Assembly (NCBI RefSeq): GCF_000069185.1
Contig: NC_010397.1
Coordinates: 2,542,001-2,606,000, forward strand
Direction: 5' to 3'
Origin: Mycobacteroides abscessus ATCC 19977
GTDB taxonomy: Bacteria > Actinomycetota > Actinomycetes > Mycobacteriales > Mycobacteriaceae
Length of the DNA stretch: 64,000 nt
The translations under genes were made by a program, and so were the position numbers. Shown piece after piece: positions 25,907-33,658 of the stretch (the first letter of the stretch is position 1; each line of letters opens with the position of its first letter). The notes beneath the pieces are model-generated. The model was not told where the DNA came from. It searched no databases and was given only the letters and a program-made list of their open reading frames with translations.

Positions 25907-26671
25907 TCACGGGGCACCCCGCATCGGCACGCTCGCGGCCAGCGCGGCGTGTTCCGTGGGGCTGGGCAGCGCGTATACCGCATAGGCCGAACGCAATACC
26001 GGCTGCGCCACATTGCGCACAGCCACACCGCCAGGTGTGCGTCCCTTCTCGGCGCCGGCGTGAGCGTGCCCGTGTAAAACGAGATCGGCGCCGGCTTGGT
26101 CGATAGCCTCCCCGAGTAGGTAAGAGCCCAAAAAAGGATAGATTTCGAGCGGTTCACCACCCAGAGTCTCCGGAATAGGGGCGTAGTGCAACAAGGCAAT
26201 TCGAAGGTCGGTATCGAGCTCACGCAGAGCGCACGCCAGCCGGTTGGCCTGCGACATGGTGTGCCCGACAAACGCCTTCATCTCAGGCTCGCCGAAGCTG
26301 CTCCCGCAGCGCCCCGCGAAACCACCACCGAACCCCTTGATTCCGGCGATACCCACCGAGCTACCGGATATATCTACTCGGGTGCTATCACCGTCCAACA
26401 CCGTAATGCCGTGATTTCGCAGAGTCGTGGTGAGCTCGGCCGCATGGTCGGCGTGGTAGTCGTGATTACCCAATACCGCCACCACCGGCACCGGAAGTTC
26501 GGCGAATTCGCCAGCCACCGTCATCGCCTCCGCGGCGGTTCCCGTTCTCGTGAGATCGCCTGCCAGTAAAAGAATATCGGCGTGCTGATCGATGTCGTCG
26601 AATGCGGGGCGCAATTGCATGCCCGAGTCCTCGCCGAGATGTATGTCGCCGACAGCCGCGACGCGGATCAC
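25907..26671 (-). CDS. Metallophosphoesterase (calcineurin-like)
   Basis: A 254-aa protein with the full metal-binding set: VGDIHLG (about 7-13), LLLAGDLTRTG (about 34-44), VLGNHDYH (about 66-73), LLHYAP and LHGHAHAG near 201. Members hydrolyse phosphomonoesters or diesters with two metals. It overlaps the nucleotidyltransferase-BON gene by 4 bp, so nucleotide or phosphodiester chemistry may be linked. The substrate is unknown. Confidence 0.85.
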   Translation of the reverse strand: MIRVAAVGDIHLGEDSGMQLRPAFDDIDQHADILLLAGDLTRTGTAAEAMTVAGEFAELPVPVVAVLGNHDYHADHAAELTTTLRNHGITVLDGDSTRVDISGSSVGIAGIKGFGGGFAGRCGSSFGEPEMKAFVGHTMSQANRLACALRELDTDLRIALLHYAPIPETLGGEPLEIYPFLGSYLLGEAIDQAGADLVLHGHAHAGAEKGRTPGGVAVRNVAQPVLRSAYAVYALPSPTEHAALAASVPMRGAP

Positions 26672-27474
26672 GAGATCATCTCCGCCGGTCCGGGTTTGCC
26701 GGTGTCGGAGACTCGCACCATGTTTCGTATCTGTATACCGGGGGCGTACTCCCGGGCCACGACGGCGAGCATGTCACGGCGATGCGAGCAGTCGACCTCT
26801 CCGTCTAGCGCCACGGTGTCGCCGTTGAACGTCACTTGCACCCCCAGCTCGGCGGTGCGGGCATCTTCGGCAAATCTCCTTCGTAGTTCGGCCTCGTCGT
26901 ATTGTCGGGTGTCATTCGTTCTTGCGTTCGTCGATTCGACGATCTCCAAGCCCACCAACAAGTTGAGAAATGCTGTGGCATAGGGTGATTGCTCCGTCGA
27001 GCGATGGACCTGGCGCCAGTCGACCTGTTCCCGGATGGCGCGGGCGATACTGAGTACCGGGCCAAAGTCGCAACGGTGCGAGTCCAGTACCAGGAGTTTG
27101 TCGACCATCAGATCAGTTGCGGTGACTACCGGGGCGCGTGTCGGCCCGATTTGCATGGGTTCGGCCCGAGCCAGAAAGTTCGCGTCGACGGGCCGGTCGT
27201 GGGGGCAGAAGATGAGGTCGACCAACACACTTCCGTCGTAGGCCTTGGTAAGCCAGTTCTCCGGTGGGTCCTCCAGCCGCAGACCTGCCTCGTGCAAGGC
27301 GGCTGCCGCGGACGGCACGTCCTGCTCTCTGAGGAAGATGTCGATGTCATGCGTGGTTACCGGGCCGCCTCGTGCGTAGACCGCACACCCGCCGGCCACC
27401 GCGAACGCGATGTCCTTTTGAGTCAGCGCCGTTACCACCCTGGTGAGCGTCCGGAGCAGTGCCTGTTCATTCAT
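26668..27474 (-). CDS. Nucleotidyltransferase-like protein fused to a BON domain
   Basis: A 268-aa protein. Residues 10-130 look like a minimal nucleotidyltransferase fold: FAVAGGCAVYARGGPVTTHDIDIFL, in which G-G...D-I-D supplies the active-site pattern, then VLVDLIF. Residues about 195-258 form a BON-like domain (FAEDARTAELGVQVTFNGDT, VALDGEVDCSHRRDMLAVV). BON domains usually bind membranes or envelope components; the fusion to a nucleotidyltransferase is unusual. It is coupled to the phosphoesterase downstream by ATGA overlap. Confidence 0.7.
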   Translation of the reverse strand: MNEQALLRTLTRVVTALTQKDIAFAVAGGCAVYARGGPVTTHDIDIFLREQDVPSAAAALHEAGLRLEDPPENWLTKAYDGSVLVDLIFCPHDRPVDANFLARAEPMQIGPTRAPVVTATDLMVDKLLVLDSHRCDFGPVLSIARAIREQVDWRQVHRSTEQSPYATAFLNLLVGLEIVESTNARTNDTRQYDEAELRRRFAEDARTAELGVQVTFNGDTVALDGEVDCSHRRDMLAVVAREYAPGIQIRNMVRVSDTGKPGPAEMIS

Positions 27475-27506
27475 GGTGGACGTCGCCTACCCGCTGACCC
27501 GCCGGC

Positions 27507-27929
27507 TCAATCATGGACCTGCGCGGCGTCATCATGTGAATTCTGACCGGCCTCGTGGTGCAAACGACGATGTACTTCCTCCTGTTCGTAGATCTCCCGG
27601 TCCTCGATGTCTATTGCTTCCTCACGCGCAGCGGGGATCGCGCTGATGAGCTCGTCCAATTTCAGCAGCACCGCATTCGTGTCCCGGTTGGTGGTGTGCT
27701 GGATGATGAACAACATCAGGAGGCTGACCAGGGCTCCCGTGGAGTAGACCAGCGTCTGCCACCAGCCGGGGAAGGCGGTGGACAGACCGATGACCAGAAG
27801 TATCACGACTACGGCTATTGCTATCAACGACAACCAAATCGAGCCAGCCCATCGCGTGATAAGGCCGGGCACCAGCGCCAGCCGAGCCCGCCACGTCAAC
27901 CCGTCGTTATGACGAATCCGTGCTCTCAT
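27507..27929 (-). CDS. Low-affinity iron permease family membrane protein (second copy)
   Basis: A 140-aa protein with two transmembrane helices (about 30-55 and 60-82) and LIIQHTTNRDTNAVLLKLDELI-like sequence, the diagnostic segment of the low-affinity iron permease family (PF04120 type): F-I-I-Q-x-T-x-x-R-D followed by K-L-D-E-L. The start overlaps the end of the upstream paralogue by 23 bp. Iron transport has not been shown for bacterial members. Confidence 0.72.
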   Translation of the reverse strand: MRARIRHNDGLTWRARLALVPGLITRWAGSIWLSLIAIAVVVILLVIGLSTAFPGWWQTLVYSTGALVSLLMLFIIQHTTNRDTNAVLLKLDELISAIPAAREEAIDIEDREIYEQEEVHRRLHHEAGQNSHDDAAQVHD

Positions 27930-28341
27930 GTTCTTCGAGCCCTACGGCGTCAAGAAGCTCAATCCGGTCTCGATCGAGCTGCGGGGCCAGCTGCGGATCC
28001 ATATGCCCCAACGCGTTAGTGATGTCGGCGAGCGCGTCGGCTATCCCGTTGAGCTTCTGCTGGACCGCGTCATCGGACCTACGCTGCGTGTTCTGGAGCA
28101 ATGCCACCAGCAAGAACGTGATGATCGTGGTCAAGGTGTTGATGACCAACTGCCAGGTATCGATGTTGAGGAAGGCGAAGCTTGGTGCCCACACGACCAC
28201 AATCAGCACACACATGACGAAAAACCATGGCTGCGAGACGTGCCCCGACATGGTGGTCGCGAATCTGTCGAATGCCGAAACGTGTTGGCTTACCTCGGAC
28301 GGATAAATGGCCTTATCGTGCGGGCTGGTGCTATTTCGCAT
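27907..28341 (-). CDS. Low-affinity iron permease family membrane protein (first copy)
   Basis: A 144-aa protein with an N-terminal amphipathic stretch (FDRFATTMSGHVSQPWFF), two transmembrane helices, then LLVALLQNTQRRSDDAVQQK and KLNGIADALADI, the family signature. The start ATG 28341 follows a SigF-type promoter by about 25 nt. It forms an overlapping pair with its paralogue, probably one membrane complex or a recent duplication. Confidence 0.75.
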   Translation of the reverse strand: MRNSTSPHDKAIYPSEVSQHVSAFDRFATTMSGHVSQPWFFVMCVLIVVVWAPSFAFLNIDTWQLVINTLTTIITFLLVALLQNTQRRSDDAVQQKLNGIADALADITNALGHMDPQLAPQLDRDRIELLDAVGLEEHESTDSS

Positions 28342-28372
28342 CTGGGGGGCTCCTGCCTGCTCGCCGCATGAA

Positions 28373-28397
28373 TTACCCCACACGGCAACCTTTAAAC
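28373..28397 (-). promoter_or_regulatory. SigF-type promoter candidate for the iron permease-like pair
   Basis: On the reverse strand GTTT, N15, GGGTAA; predicted start of transcription about 25 nt before ATG 28341. Confidence 0.65.
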
Positions 28398-28535
28398 CGT
28401 CTGCCCTGTCGGTCCCACATGTTTGATCCGCGCAGGAGCGGTAATCATCAACCCGACGGGGTTCACCACTCGAAGCGGAGTTCACCCTGTCGGTCATCAG
28501 CCAACCGAGGGAAGCAACGCAGAAGGAGGACGCAC

Positions 28536-28772
28536 ATGACCGAGAAGAACAGTGGGCCACAAGAGGCCGTCCGTGGCGTGGTAGAAGACGTCAAGGGCAA
28601 GGCCAAGGAAGCGGCCGGAACCGTCACAGGACGGGACGACTTGATTGAGGAGGGCAAGGCTCAGCAGGACAAGGCTCAGGCGCAGCGGGAAGCTGCACAG
28701 AAGGAAGCCGAGGCCGAGAAGTCAAGGGCCGAGGCCAAATCCGACGAGAAGCGTCAGAAGGCCCACGAGTAG
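28536..28772 (+). CDS. CsbD-like stress protein
   Basis: A 78-aa, highly charged, Ala/Lys/Glu-rich protein. Residues 10-40 (EAVRGVVEDVKGKAKEAAG then TVTGRDDLIEEGKAQQ) are the CsbD motif; the rest is a long charged helix. Mycobacterial relatives are described as microaggregate-binding proteins. A strong ribosome site AAGGAGGA precedes ATG 28536. CsbD proteins are usually general-stress induced; only a weak SigF-like site (GTTT-N14-CGGTAA) is seen upstream. Confidence 0.82.
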   Translation: MTEKNSGPQEAVRGVVEDVKGKAKEAAGTVTGRDDLIEEGKAQQDKAQAQREAAQKEAEAEKSRAEAKSDEKRQKAHE

Positions 28773-28780
28773 CAATTCAC

Positions 28781-28814
28781 GTTGAGGGCGGCCACCGCGG
28801 TGGCCGCCCTCAAC
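28781..28814. terminator. Bidirectional terminator hairpin
   Basis: A perfect 16-bp inverted repeat (GTTGAGGGCGGCCACC and its complement) with a 2-nt loop, between the convergent CsbD-like and UsfY-like genes. Confidence 0.85.
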
Positions 28815-28830
28815 CGTTGCGTGACTTTGC

Positions 28831-29130
28831 CTAGTCGTGGTGAGGTACCGAATGTTCCTGGTGCCATTCGGCTTCCATCCGGCGAACCCGTCGGCGCTCG
28901 ACGTGCATCCAGAGCCACCCGAGGAAGAAGAACACCAGGGCCGCGATGCCGGCCACCAACGTCCAGCCATAGAACATGTACGCGGCGGCAGCCAAACCGA
29001 GGACCACCGAGAGCACGCCGAGGGCAATGAAGGCAAGGCCCGGCCACGCCACCCGATCCTTCAGCGACTCGCCGGCATGCGGGCGAAATGTACGCGCGTG
29101 GTCAACGGGGTCGATTCCATCGTCGTGCAT
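28831..29130 (-). CDS. UsfY-like membrane protein
   Basis: A 99-aa protein with two transmembrane helices (about 30-52 and 55-75). The opening PVDHARTFRPHAGESLKD, WPG, and C-terminal WMHVERRRVRRMEAEW match UsfY, the small protein encoded upstream of usfX in the M. tuberculosis sigF locus. Here it follows the frameshifted flavodoxin-like gene by 8 bp, with AGGAGG before its ATG. Its presence supports a SigF-related role for the region. Confidence 0.72.
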   Translation of the reverse strand: MHDDGIDPVDHARTFRPHAGESLKDRVAWPGLAFIALGVLSVVLGLAAAAYMFYGWTLVAGIAALVFFFLGWLWMHVERRRVRRMEAEWHQEHSVPHHD

Positions 29131-29138
29131 GATTCCTC

Positions 29139-29761
29139 CTATTGAGCTGCGGGATAGCGGTATTCACGCAGTAATTGCGCAAGATGTGTGGCGTTGTGTG
29201 CCGCGGAGGCCGTCGCCGACGCCACGGCCTCCGGCACGCTGTCCAGCTCGCGATAATCCTTTTTGTGCATGGCCTCGCCATTCCAATAGGTGCAGCCCTG
29301 GCGGGCACGCTGAAACCAATGTCGTTGAGCGCCTGGAAAAGATCGGCGGTGATTTTGTGCGCGCCATCCTCGTTTCCCACCACCGCGGCGACAGCCACCT
29401 TCCCCGAAAGAATGGGTCTGCCTTCTTCATCGGTCTCCGAGAGCTCCGCGTCGAGCCGCTCCAGGACGCGTTGCGCCACGCTCGACATATGGCCAAGCCA
29501 CGTGGGTGTGCCCAGCACCAGAATGTCCGCGCCCAGCACCTTGTCACGCAATTGCGGCCACTGGTCGCCGTTCCCCATGTCTTGCCCGACACCGGGATGA
29601 ATGTCGTAGTCGACGCACCGGATGCTTTCGCAGTGCACGCCGTCGTGGCCCAGCACTTCGGCCAATTGGTTGGTGAGCATTTCGGTGCTGGAGTGCTCTC
29701 CCGTGCGCTTCAGGCTGCACACCAAACTCAACGCGCGCAATGGCTCTTGGACAATGGTCAT
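29139..29761 (-). pseudogene. Flavodoxin-like NAD(P)H-dependent oxidoreductase, frameshifted
   Basis: The N-terminal 150 residues are a good flavodoxin-like fold: SLVCSLKRTGEHSSTEM, ADILVLGTPTWLGHMSSVAQ, VAVAAVVGNEDGAHKI. Near 29299-29300 the frame is lost: it reads VPARAAPIG and then an Arg-rich tail ending at 29102. Adding one base after codon GCC restores GCTYWNGEAMHKKDYREL and a family-like C-terminus ending at the stop 29139-29141, 8 bp before usfY-like. Either a real inactivating deletion or a sequencing error. Confidence 0.75.
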
Positions 29762-29770
29762 GCCTTAGCT

Positions 29771-29795
29771 GTACCCACAATTCAGCTCACAAAAC
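29771..29795 (-). promoter_or_regulatory. SigF-type promoter candidate for flavodoxin-like/UsfY-like operon
   Basis: On the reverse strand GTTT, N15, GGGTAC. The predicted transcription start falls about 3 nt before ATG 29761, so the mRNA would be nearly leaderless. Confidence 0.65.
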
Positions 29796-29807
29796 CGGTC
29801 AGTCACC

Positions 29808-30173
29808 TCACGTCATCATCCGGCCGGACAGCATCAGTGTCACGACCATGAGTAGCAGCAGAAACCAGCCGGCGCCCTGCCACACCCACCACCTTCCGCG
29901 CCGCCGCCATACCCGGTAGGTCTGCACAAAGGCGATGATGCCGCCTATCATCAGCACTCCCGGTGCGGCCATGGCCATCGCGGGCGTGCCGTGTCTGCCG
30001 CATAGCGTCTTGTCGACCTCCACGCTGACCGAACACTGACCCATCCACACGATGGCGGTGACAAAGGTGACGACGGCAAGTGCCACGGTCGCCGCACTGA
30101 AACGCACCGCATGGATGTGGGTTCTCTTATCCCGGTCCTTTCGCTCCGCGTCGCTGTACATCGGGGCGTTCAC
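29808..30173 (-). CDS. Small membrane protein, unknown
   Basis: A 121-aa protein with three hydrophobic segments (about 28-46, 68-88, 98-117). Two Cys (in GQCSVSVEVDKTLCGRHG) lie in the outside-facing loop and could form a disulfide. I do not recognise a family. It is transcribed in the same direction as, and 10 bp after, the Cys-rich gene upstream. Confidence 0.5.
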   Translation of the reverse strand: MNAPMYSDAERKDRDKRTHIHAVRFSAATVALAVVTFVTAIVWMGQCSVSVEVDKTLCGRHGTPAMAMAAPGVLMIGGIIAFVQTYRVWRRRGRWWVWQGAGWFLLLLMVVTLMLSGRMMT

Positions 30174-30183
30174 GGGCTACCCG

Positions 30184-30423
30184 TCATCGGTCCGCATTGT
30201 CGGTGATGCCGGAGTGCCCTGCCTGGCGAGCGCAATGAGCACAGCAGTACAGGCGGCCATTGGCCTCGGCGCCGTGGCCCAGAATGCGACAGCCGCAGAG
30301 CGCACACGACGGTGCCATCTCCGTGATGGCGCATTCCAGGCTGTCGAAGGTCGCCGTCTTATCACCCCAGGTCACGGTGAAGGTGTTGTGATAGACATTT
30401 CCGCAGGTCGCGCATACTGCCAT
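30184..30423 (-). CDS. Small Cys-rich, probable metal-binding protein
   Basis: A 79-aa protein with eleven Cys: CATCGN at the start, LECA, CALCGCRILGHG, and YCCAHCARQAGH. The last part resembles the Y-C-C-x-x-C-A segment of bacterial metallothioneins, and the paired CxxC motifs suggest zinc ribbons. It probably binds zinc, copper or another thiophilic metal (inferred). It lies between the PAS-ANTAR gene and the small membrane protein gene. Confidence 0.55.
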   Translation of the reverse strand: MAVCATCGNVYHNTFTVTWGDKTATFDSLECAITEMAPSCALCGCRILGHGAEANGRLYCCAHCARQAGHSGITDNADR

Positions 30424-30485
30424 GGCTTCGTCCTTCCGTCGGCTCCCGTGTGATGAGCTTCCCGGAATGACGTGGCGCCAAACCC

Positions 30486-31166
30486 CTAGCGGGGGATCCG
30501 CTGGTGGGCGGTCAGGAGCAGACGGTCGTATACCGATCTCGCCGGCAGGGTCTTGTCAAAATCCAGGGTTCCGAAGTCCACGACCACCTGCTGGGCAAGC
30601 GCGCGTAGTTTGACGTTGTTTTCCTGCGACCGCCATTTGAGCACATCGAACGCGGCGTCGGCGTTGAGCCGATAGACAAGCATCAACATGCCCTTCGCCT
30701 GCTCGATGACGCTGCGGTTCTCCGCAATTTCGACAACGGCCACCGTCAAAGAGTTTTCACGCTCCTGCCGGATGGATGAGGTGACATCCACATAGAAGCC
30801 GTGGGTGCCGACGACAACGCCATTGTCGTCACACAGCTGGTCCCCGATGACCACCACGTGATGGACGTGCTGCTGCACGTCGATGATGCGATGGCGGGTG
30901 CTGAATGCCTGCGCCGTGCGCCGAATCTCCTGGAGGGTCGCGGCCACTTGGCGATAATCGTCCGGGTGTTTGTGCGAGAGGATGATCTCTGTAGTCGGTG
31001 TGATTTCGTCGGGCCCATATCCGTGCATCTGGGCTACCTGCGGGGACCACTCCCACCGTTCGTCGGCAAAGTAGAAGCGAAACCAGCCGACATGTTGTGG
31101 CGATCCACCGGCGAGCGCCTGCGCTAGTTCGCTGTCGGCCTCCTCTTCGGATAGCTCATCGGACAT
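30486..31166 (-). CDS. PAS-ANTAR domain regulatory protein
   Basis: A 226-aa protein. Residues 25-130 form a PAS fold (WFRFYFADERWEWSPQVAQM, HGYGPDEITP, HKHPDD). Residues about 145-205 are an ANTAR domain (VEIAENRSVIEQAKGMLMLV, DAAFDVLKWRSQENNVKL). ANTAR proteins bind paired hairpins in leader RNAs and stop termination; the PAS domain is the sensor. It is divergent from the PLP decarboxylase gene. Confidence 0.85.
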   Translation of the reverse strand: MSDELSEEEADSELAQALAGGSPQHVGWFRFYFADERWEWSPQVAQMHGYGPDEITPTTEIILSHKHPDDYRQVAATLQEIRRTAQAFSTRHRIIDVQQHVHHVVVIGDQLCDDNGVVVGTHGFYVDVTSSIRQERENSLTVAVVEIAENRSVIEQAKGMLMLVYRLNADAAFDVLKWRSQENNVKLRALAQQVVVDFGTLDFDKTLPARSVYDRLLLTAHQRIPR

Positions 31167-31244
31167 GACAGAACCGCTTCACCACCGGGCGCACCTCACT
31201 ATTCAAATCCGCTGGAAAGCGGTACAACAAGCAGCTCTCGAAGT

Positions 31245-31269
31245 GTTTAGCGAATTACCTACAGGGTAT
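31245..31269 (+). promoter_or_regulatory. SigF-type promoter, perfect consensus
   Basis: GTTT, N15, GGGTAT. The predicted transcription start (about 31276) is about 4 nt before a 58-codon frame and about 180 nt before the PLP decarboxylase gene. Confidence 0.7.
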
Positions 31270-31279
31270 TTGGCTCGCC

Positions 31280-31456
31280 ATGCATCGCACAAGGCAAGCA
31301 CACGGCGTGCTGCGGCAAGCATCCGACTCTGGATCTCCCTTTACCTATTGCGCATTCTGGAGTGGCCGTTGTGGACACTCGCGACACGTGGACTCGGCAG
31401 TTGTCGAGGCGGCGGGTCTTAAGTACATCGGCAACGGACTACCGGAAGGATTCTGA
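31280..31456 (+). CDS. Possible 58-aa leader ORF coupled to the decarboxylase
   Basis: An ATG lies about 4 nt after the predicted SigF transcription start, so it could be read as a leaderless ORF; no ribosome site is present. The frame runs to a TGA that overlaps the decarboxylase ATG (TGATG). The product (start MHRTRQAHGV, three Cys in the middle, end LPEGF) matches no family I know. The perfect overlap suggests coupling; chance is possible. Confidence 0.3.
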   Translation: MHRTRQAHGVLRQASDSGSPFTYCAFWSGRCGHSRHVDSAVVEAAGLKYIGNGLPEGF

Positions 31457-32922
31457 TGGACCATACCCAGACACCATTCCTGGATGCCGTGGACCGTTAC
31501 CACCGAGACAACCGTTACGGATTCACCCCGCCGGGCCACCGACAAGGACGCGGGGTCGATGCGCGTGTGACCGGGATCATGGGAATGGACCCGTTTCGCT
31601 GCGATCTTCTCGCCAGTGGCGGCCTGGACGACAGGAAATCGTCCGGGCACTACTTGGCACAGGCAGAGGAACTGATGGCAGACGCGGTGGGCGCGTCATC
31701 AGCCTTCTTTTCCACCTGTGGCAGTTCACTTTCGGTGAAGGCCGCGATGATGGCAGTAGCCGGTGGGTGCGAAGGCGGGTTACTGGTCGGGCGCGACAGC
31801 CACAAGTCGATCATCGCCGGCTTGATCTTCTCCGGCGTGCAGCCGCGCTGGATCACACCGCGATGGGACGCCCAGCGGCATATCTCCCATCCGCCCTCTC
31901 CGCGCCAGGTAGAGGAGGCATGGCAGCAGCACCCGGATGCGGCCGGCGCCTTGATCGTCAGCCCCAGCCCCTATGGCACCTGTGCGGATATCGGGGCCAT
32001 TGCGCAGGTATGTCATCGTCGCGGTAAGCCATTGATCGTCGACGAGGCATGGGGAGCTCATCTGCCCTTCCATGAGGAACTGCCGACGTGGGCCATGGAT
32101 GCCGGGGCCGATGTCTGTGTTGTCAGCGTGCACAAGATGGGGGCGGGATTCGAACAAGGCTCGGTGTTTCACCTACAAGGTGATCGTGTCGATCCCGCGC
32201 GCCTGTCGGCATGCGCCGATCTGTTGATGACCACCAGCCCCAATGTGATGGTCTATGCCGCGATGGACGGCTGGCGCCGCCAGATGGTCGAGCATGGCCA
32301 CGAATTGCTTTCCCATGCTCTCGATCTGGCCGAGCAGGTGCGAGGCGAAATCGCCGATATCGCCGATGTGCAGGTCATGGAATCGGAACTGCTCGGAGCG
32401 GAGGCCTCCCACGATCTGGACCGTCTGCAGGTGCTCGTTGACATCTCGCAGACCGGCACCTCCGGCTACCAAGCAGCGGATTGGTTGCGCCAGCACAAAC
32501 AACTGGATCTGGGGCTGAGCGATCACCGTCGATTCCTTGCGACGATGTCGATCGCGGACCGGGACTTGACGGTGGAGCGACTGCTGGGGTCGCTTTCTGC
32601 CTGGCGGGCGGCGGCCGAGGATTTTCCGCGCCCGCGGCCCCTCTATCTACCACCGCCGCAGCAGTTGCAATTGGAAAGTGTGATGTTGCCGCGCGACGCG
32701 TTCTTCGGTCCCACGGATACGGTGGCGATCGGCGATGCGGCGGGCCACATTGCGGCTGAGCAGGTTACGCCCTATCCGCCGGGAATTCCGGTGGTGGTGC
32801 CCGGCGAGCGGCTGACCAGCCCCGTGCTCGAGTACCTGCGTTCAGGTGTGAAAGCGGGCATGATGGTGCCTGACCCCGCGGACTCGTCGCTGGAAACCAT
32901 TCGGGTGACGGCCGAACGCTAG
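31456..32922 (+). CDS. PLP-dependent Orn/Lys/Arg decarboxylase family protein
   Basis: A 488-aa protein. Fold-type I decarboxylase core: FTPPGHRQGRGVD at the start, SSAFFSTCGSSLSVKAAMM, VGRDSHKSIIAGLI, VDEAWGAHLPF (Asp for the PLP nitrogen) and SVHKMGAGFEQGS with the Schiff-base Lys near residue 224. The C-terminal domain has EQVTPYPPGIPVVVPGE. Likely makes a polyamine or diamine from Lys, Orn or Arg; which is not clear. The upstream SigF promoter suggests stress expression. Confidence 0.85.
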   Translation: MDHTQTPFLDAVDRYHRDNRYGFTPPGHRQGRGVDARVTGIMGMDPFRCDLLASGGLDDRKSSGHYLAQAEELMADAVGASSAFFSTCGSSLSVKAAMMAVAGGCEGGLLVGRDSHKSIIAGLIFSGVQPRWITPRWDAQRHISHPPSPRQVEEAWQQHPDAAGALIVSPSPYGTCADIGAIAQVCHRRGKPLIVDEAWGAHLPFHEELPTWAMDAGADVCVVSVHKMGAGFEQGSVFHLQGDRVDPARLSACADLLMTTSPNVMVYAAMDGWRRQMVEHGHELLSHALDLAEQVRGEIADIADVQVMESELLGAEASHDLDRLQVLVDISQTGTSGYQAADWLRQHKQLDLGLSDHRRFLATMSIADRDLTVERLLGSLSAWRAAAEDFPRPRPLYLPPPQQLQLESVMLPRDAFFGPTDTVAIGDAAGHIAAEQVTPYPPGIPVVVPGERLTSPVLEYLRSGVKAGMMVPDPADSSLETIRVTAER

Positions 32923-32926
32923 CCGA

Positions 32927-33589
32927 TCAGTGCGATTGCGGCAGTGGGGCCATGTGATCGCCCGTCGCTTGGAAATAGACCTGGCGTGCGATATCGACGG
33001 CGTGGTCGGCGAATCGTTCGTAAAACCGGCCTATCAGTACTAAATCGGCGGCCGCAGCGCAGCCGTGTGGCCACCGTGGCTGCATCACCACCTCAAACAA
33101 TTCTCGATGCAGGATGTTCATCCGGCCGTCTTCCTGTTCCATCTGCCGAGCGAACAGCGGATCGCCGCGCTCGATGGCGCATCGCGCGTTCTGTGCGGAA
33201 TGCCCTGCGGCCAAACTCATCTCGACCACAAGATCGCGCACGTCGCCGGGCAGCGTCACTCGGGGACTTTCCCGCAGTGCCATCCGCCCGACATTGGCCG
33301 CCAAACCTGCCATGCGGTCGATATTTCCGACGATATGGATCGTCGCAACCACTGCCCGCAGTTCGCTGGCCACCGGTGCCTGCAGCGCGAGCAGCGAAAA
33401 CGCGTGATCGCTAATCGAGCGGCCCGCCTTGCTCACCGCGCGCAGTGATGTGTGCAGAGTTGCGGCGGATTCGGATTGGTCGCCTAACAATAAAGCCGTG
33501 GCAGTCGTGCACATGCCGGCGGAGCGTCCACACATATCTGCCGTGTCGGCCGCGAGCGCACCGAGTTGTTCATGAAATGTTGTACGCAG
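32927..33589 (-). CDS. PhoU-like phosphate signalling protein (CTG start)
   Basis: About 220 aa. PhoU-type helical repeats: FSLLALQAPVASELRAVVAT, GNIDRMAGLAANVGRMA, and FYERFADHAVDIARQV near the C-terminus, the conserved metal-binding E-R-x-x-D-H. An ATG at 33535 would truncate the first helix. The family N-terminus M-R-T-x-F-H-E-Q-L appears in frame with CTG at 33589, preceded by GAGGA at 7-nt spacing; an in-frame TGA lies a few codons upstream. PhoU proteins restrain phosphate uptake signalling. Convergent with the decarboxylase gene (4-bp gap). Confidence 0.82.
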   Translation of the reverse strand: MRTTFHEQLGALAADTADMCGRSAGMCTTATALLLGDQSESAATLHTSLRAVSKAGRSISDHAFSLLALQAPVASELRAVVATIHIVGNIDRMAGLAANVGRMALRESPRVTLPGDVRDLVVEMSLAAGHSAQNARCAIERGDPLFARQMEQEDGRMNILHRELFEVVMQPRWPHGCAAAADLVLIGRFYERFADHAVDIARQVYFQATGDHMAPLPQSH

Positions 33590-33613
33590 GGTCTCGTCCT
33601 CGGGAAGGCCTCA

Positions 33614-33651
33614 CGGCCCCTTCGGATCCTCGTATAGGACCGAAGGGGCCG
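33614..33651 (-). terminator. Terminator hairpin after the 75-aa stress gene
   Basis: A 12-bp perfect stem (CGGCCCCTTCGG paired with its complement) around a 14-nt loop. It separates the 75-aa gene from the phoU-like gene. Confidence 0.7.
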
Positions 33652-33658
33652 CTCAGCT

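Noticed and set aside
28421..28445. SigF-like site before the CsbD-like gene (GTTT-N14-CGGTAA)
   Set aside because: Spacer is short and the -10 differs; too weak to list as a promoter, although CsbD genes are often SigF targets.
30459..30483. SigF-like site before the Cys-rich gene (reverse GTTT-N16-GGGAAG)
   Set aside because: Two -10 mismatches; may be chance.
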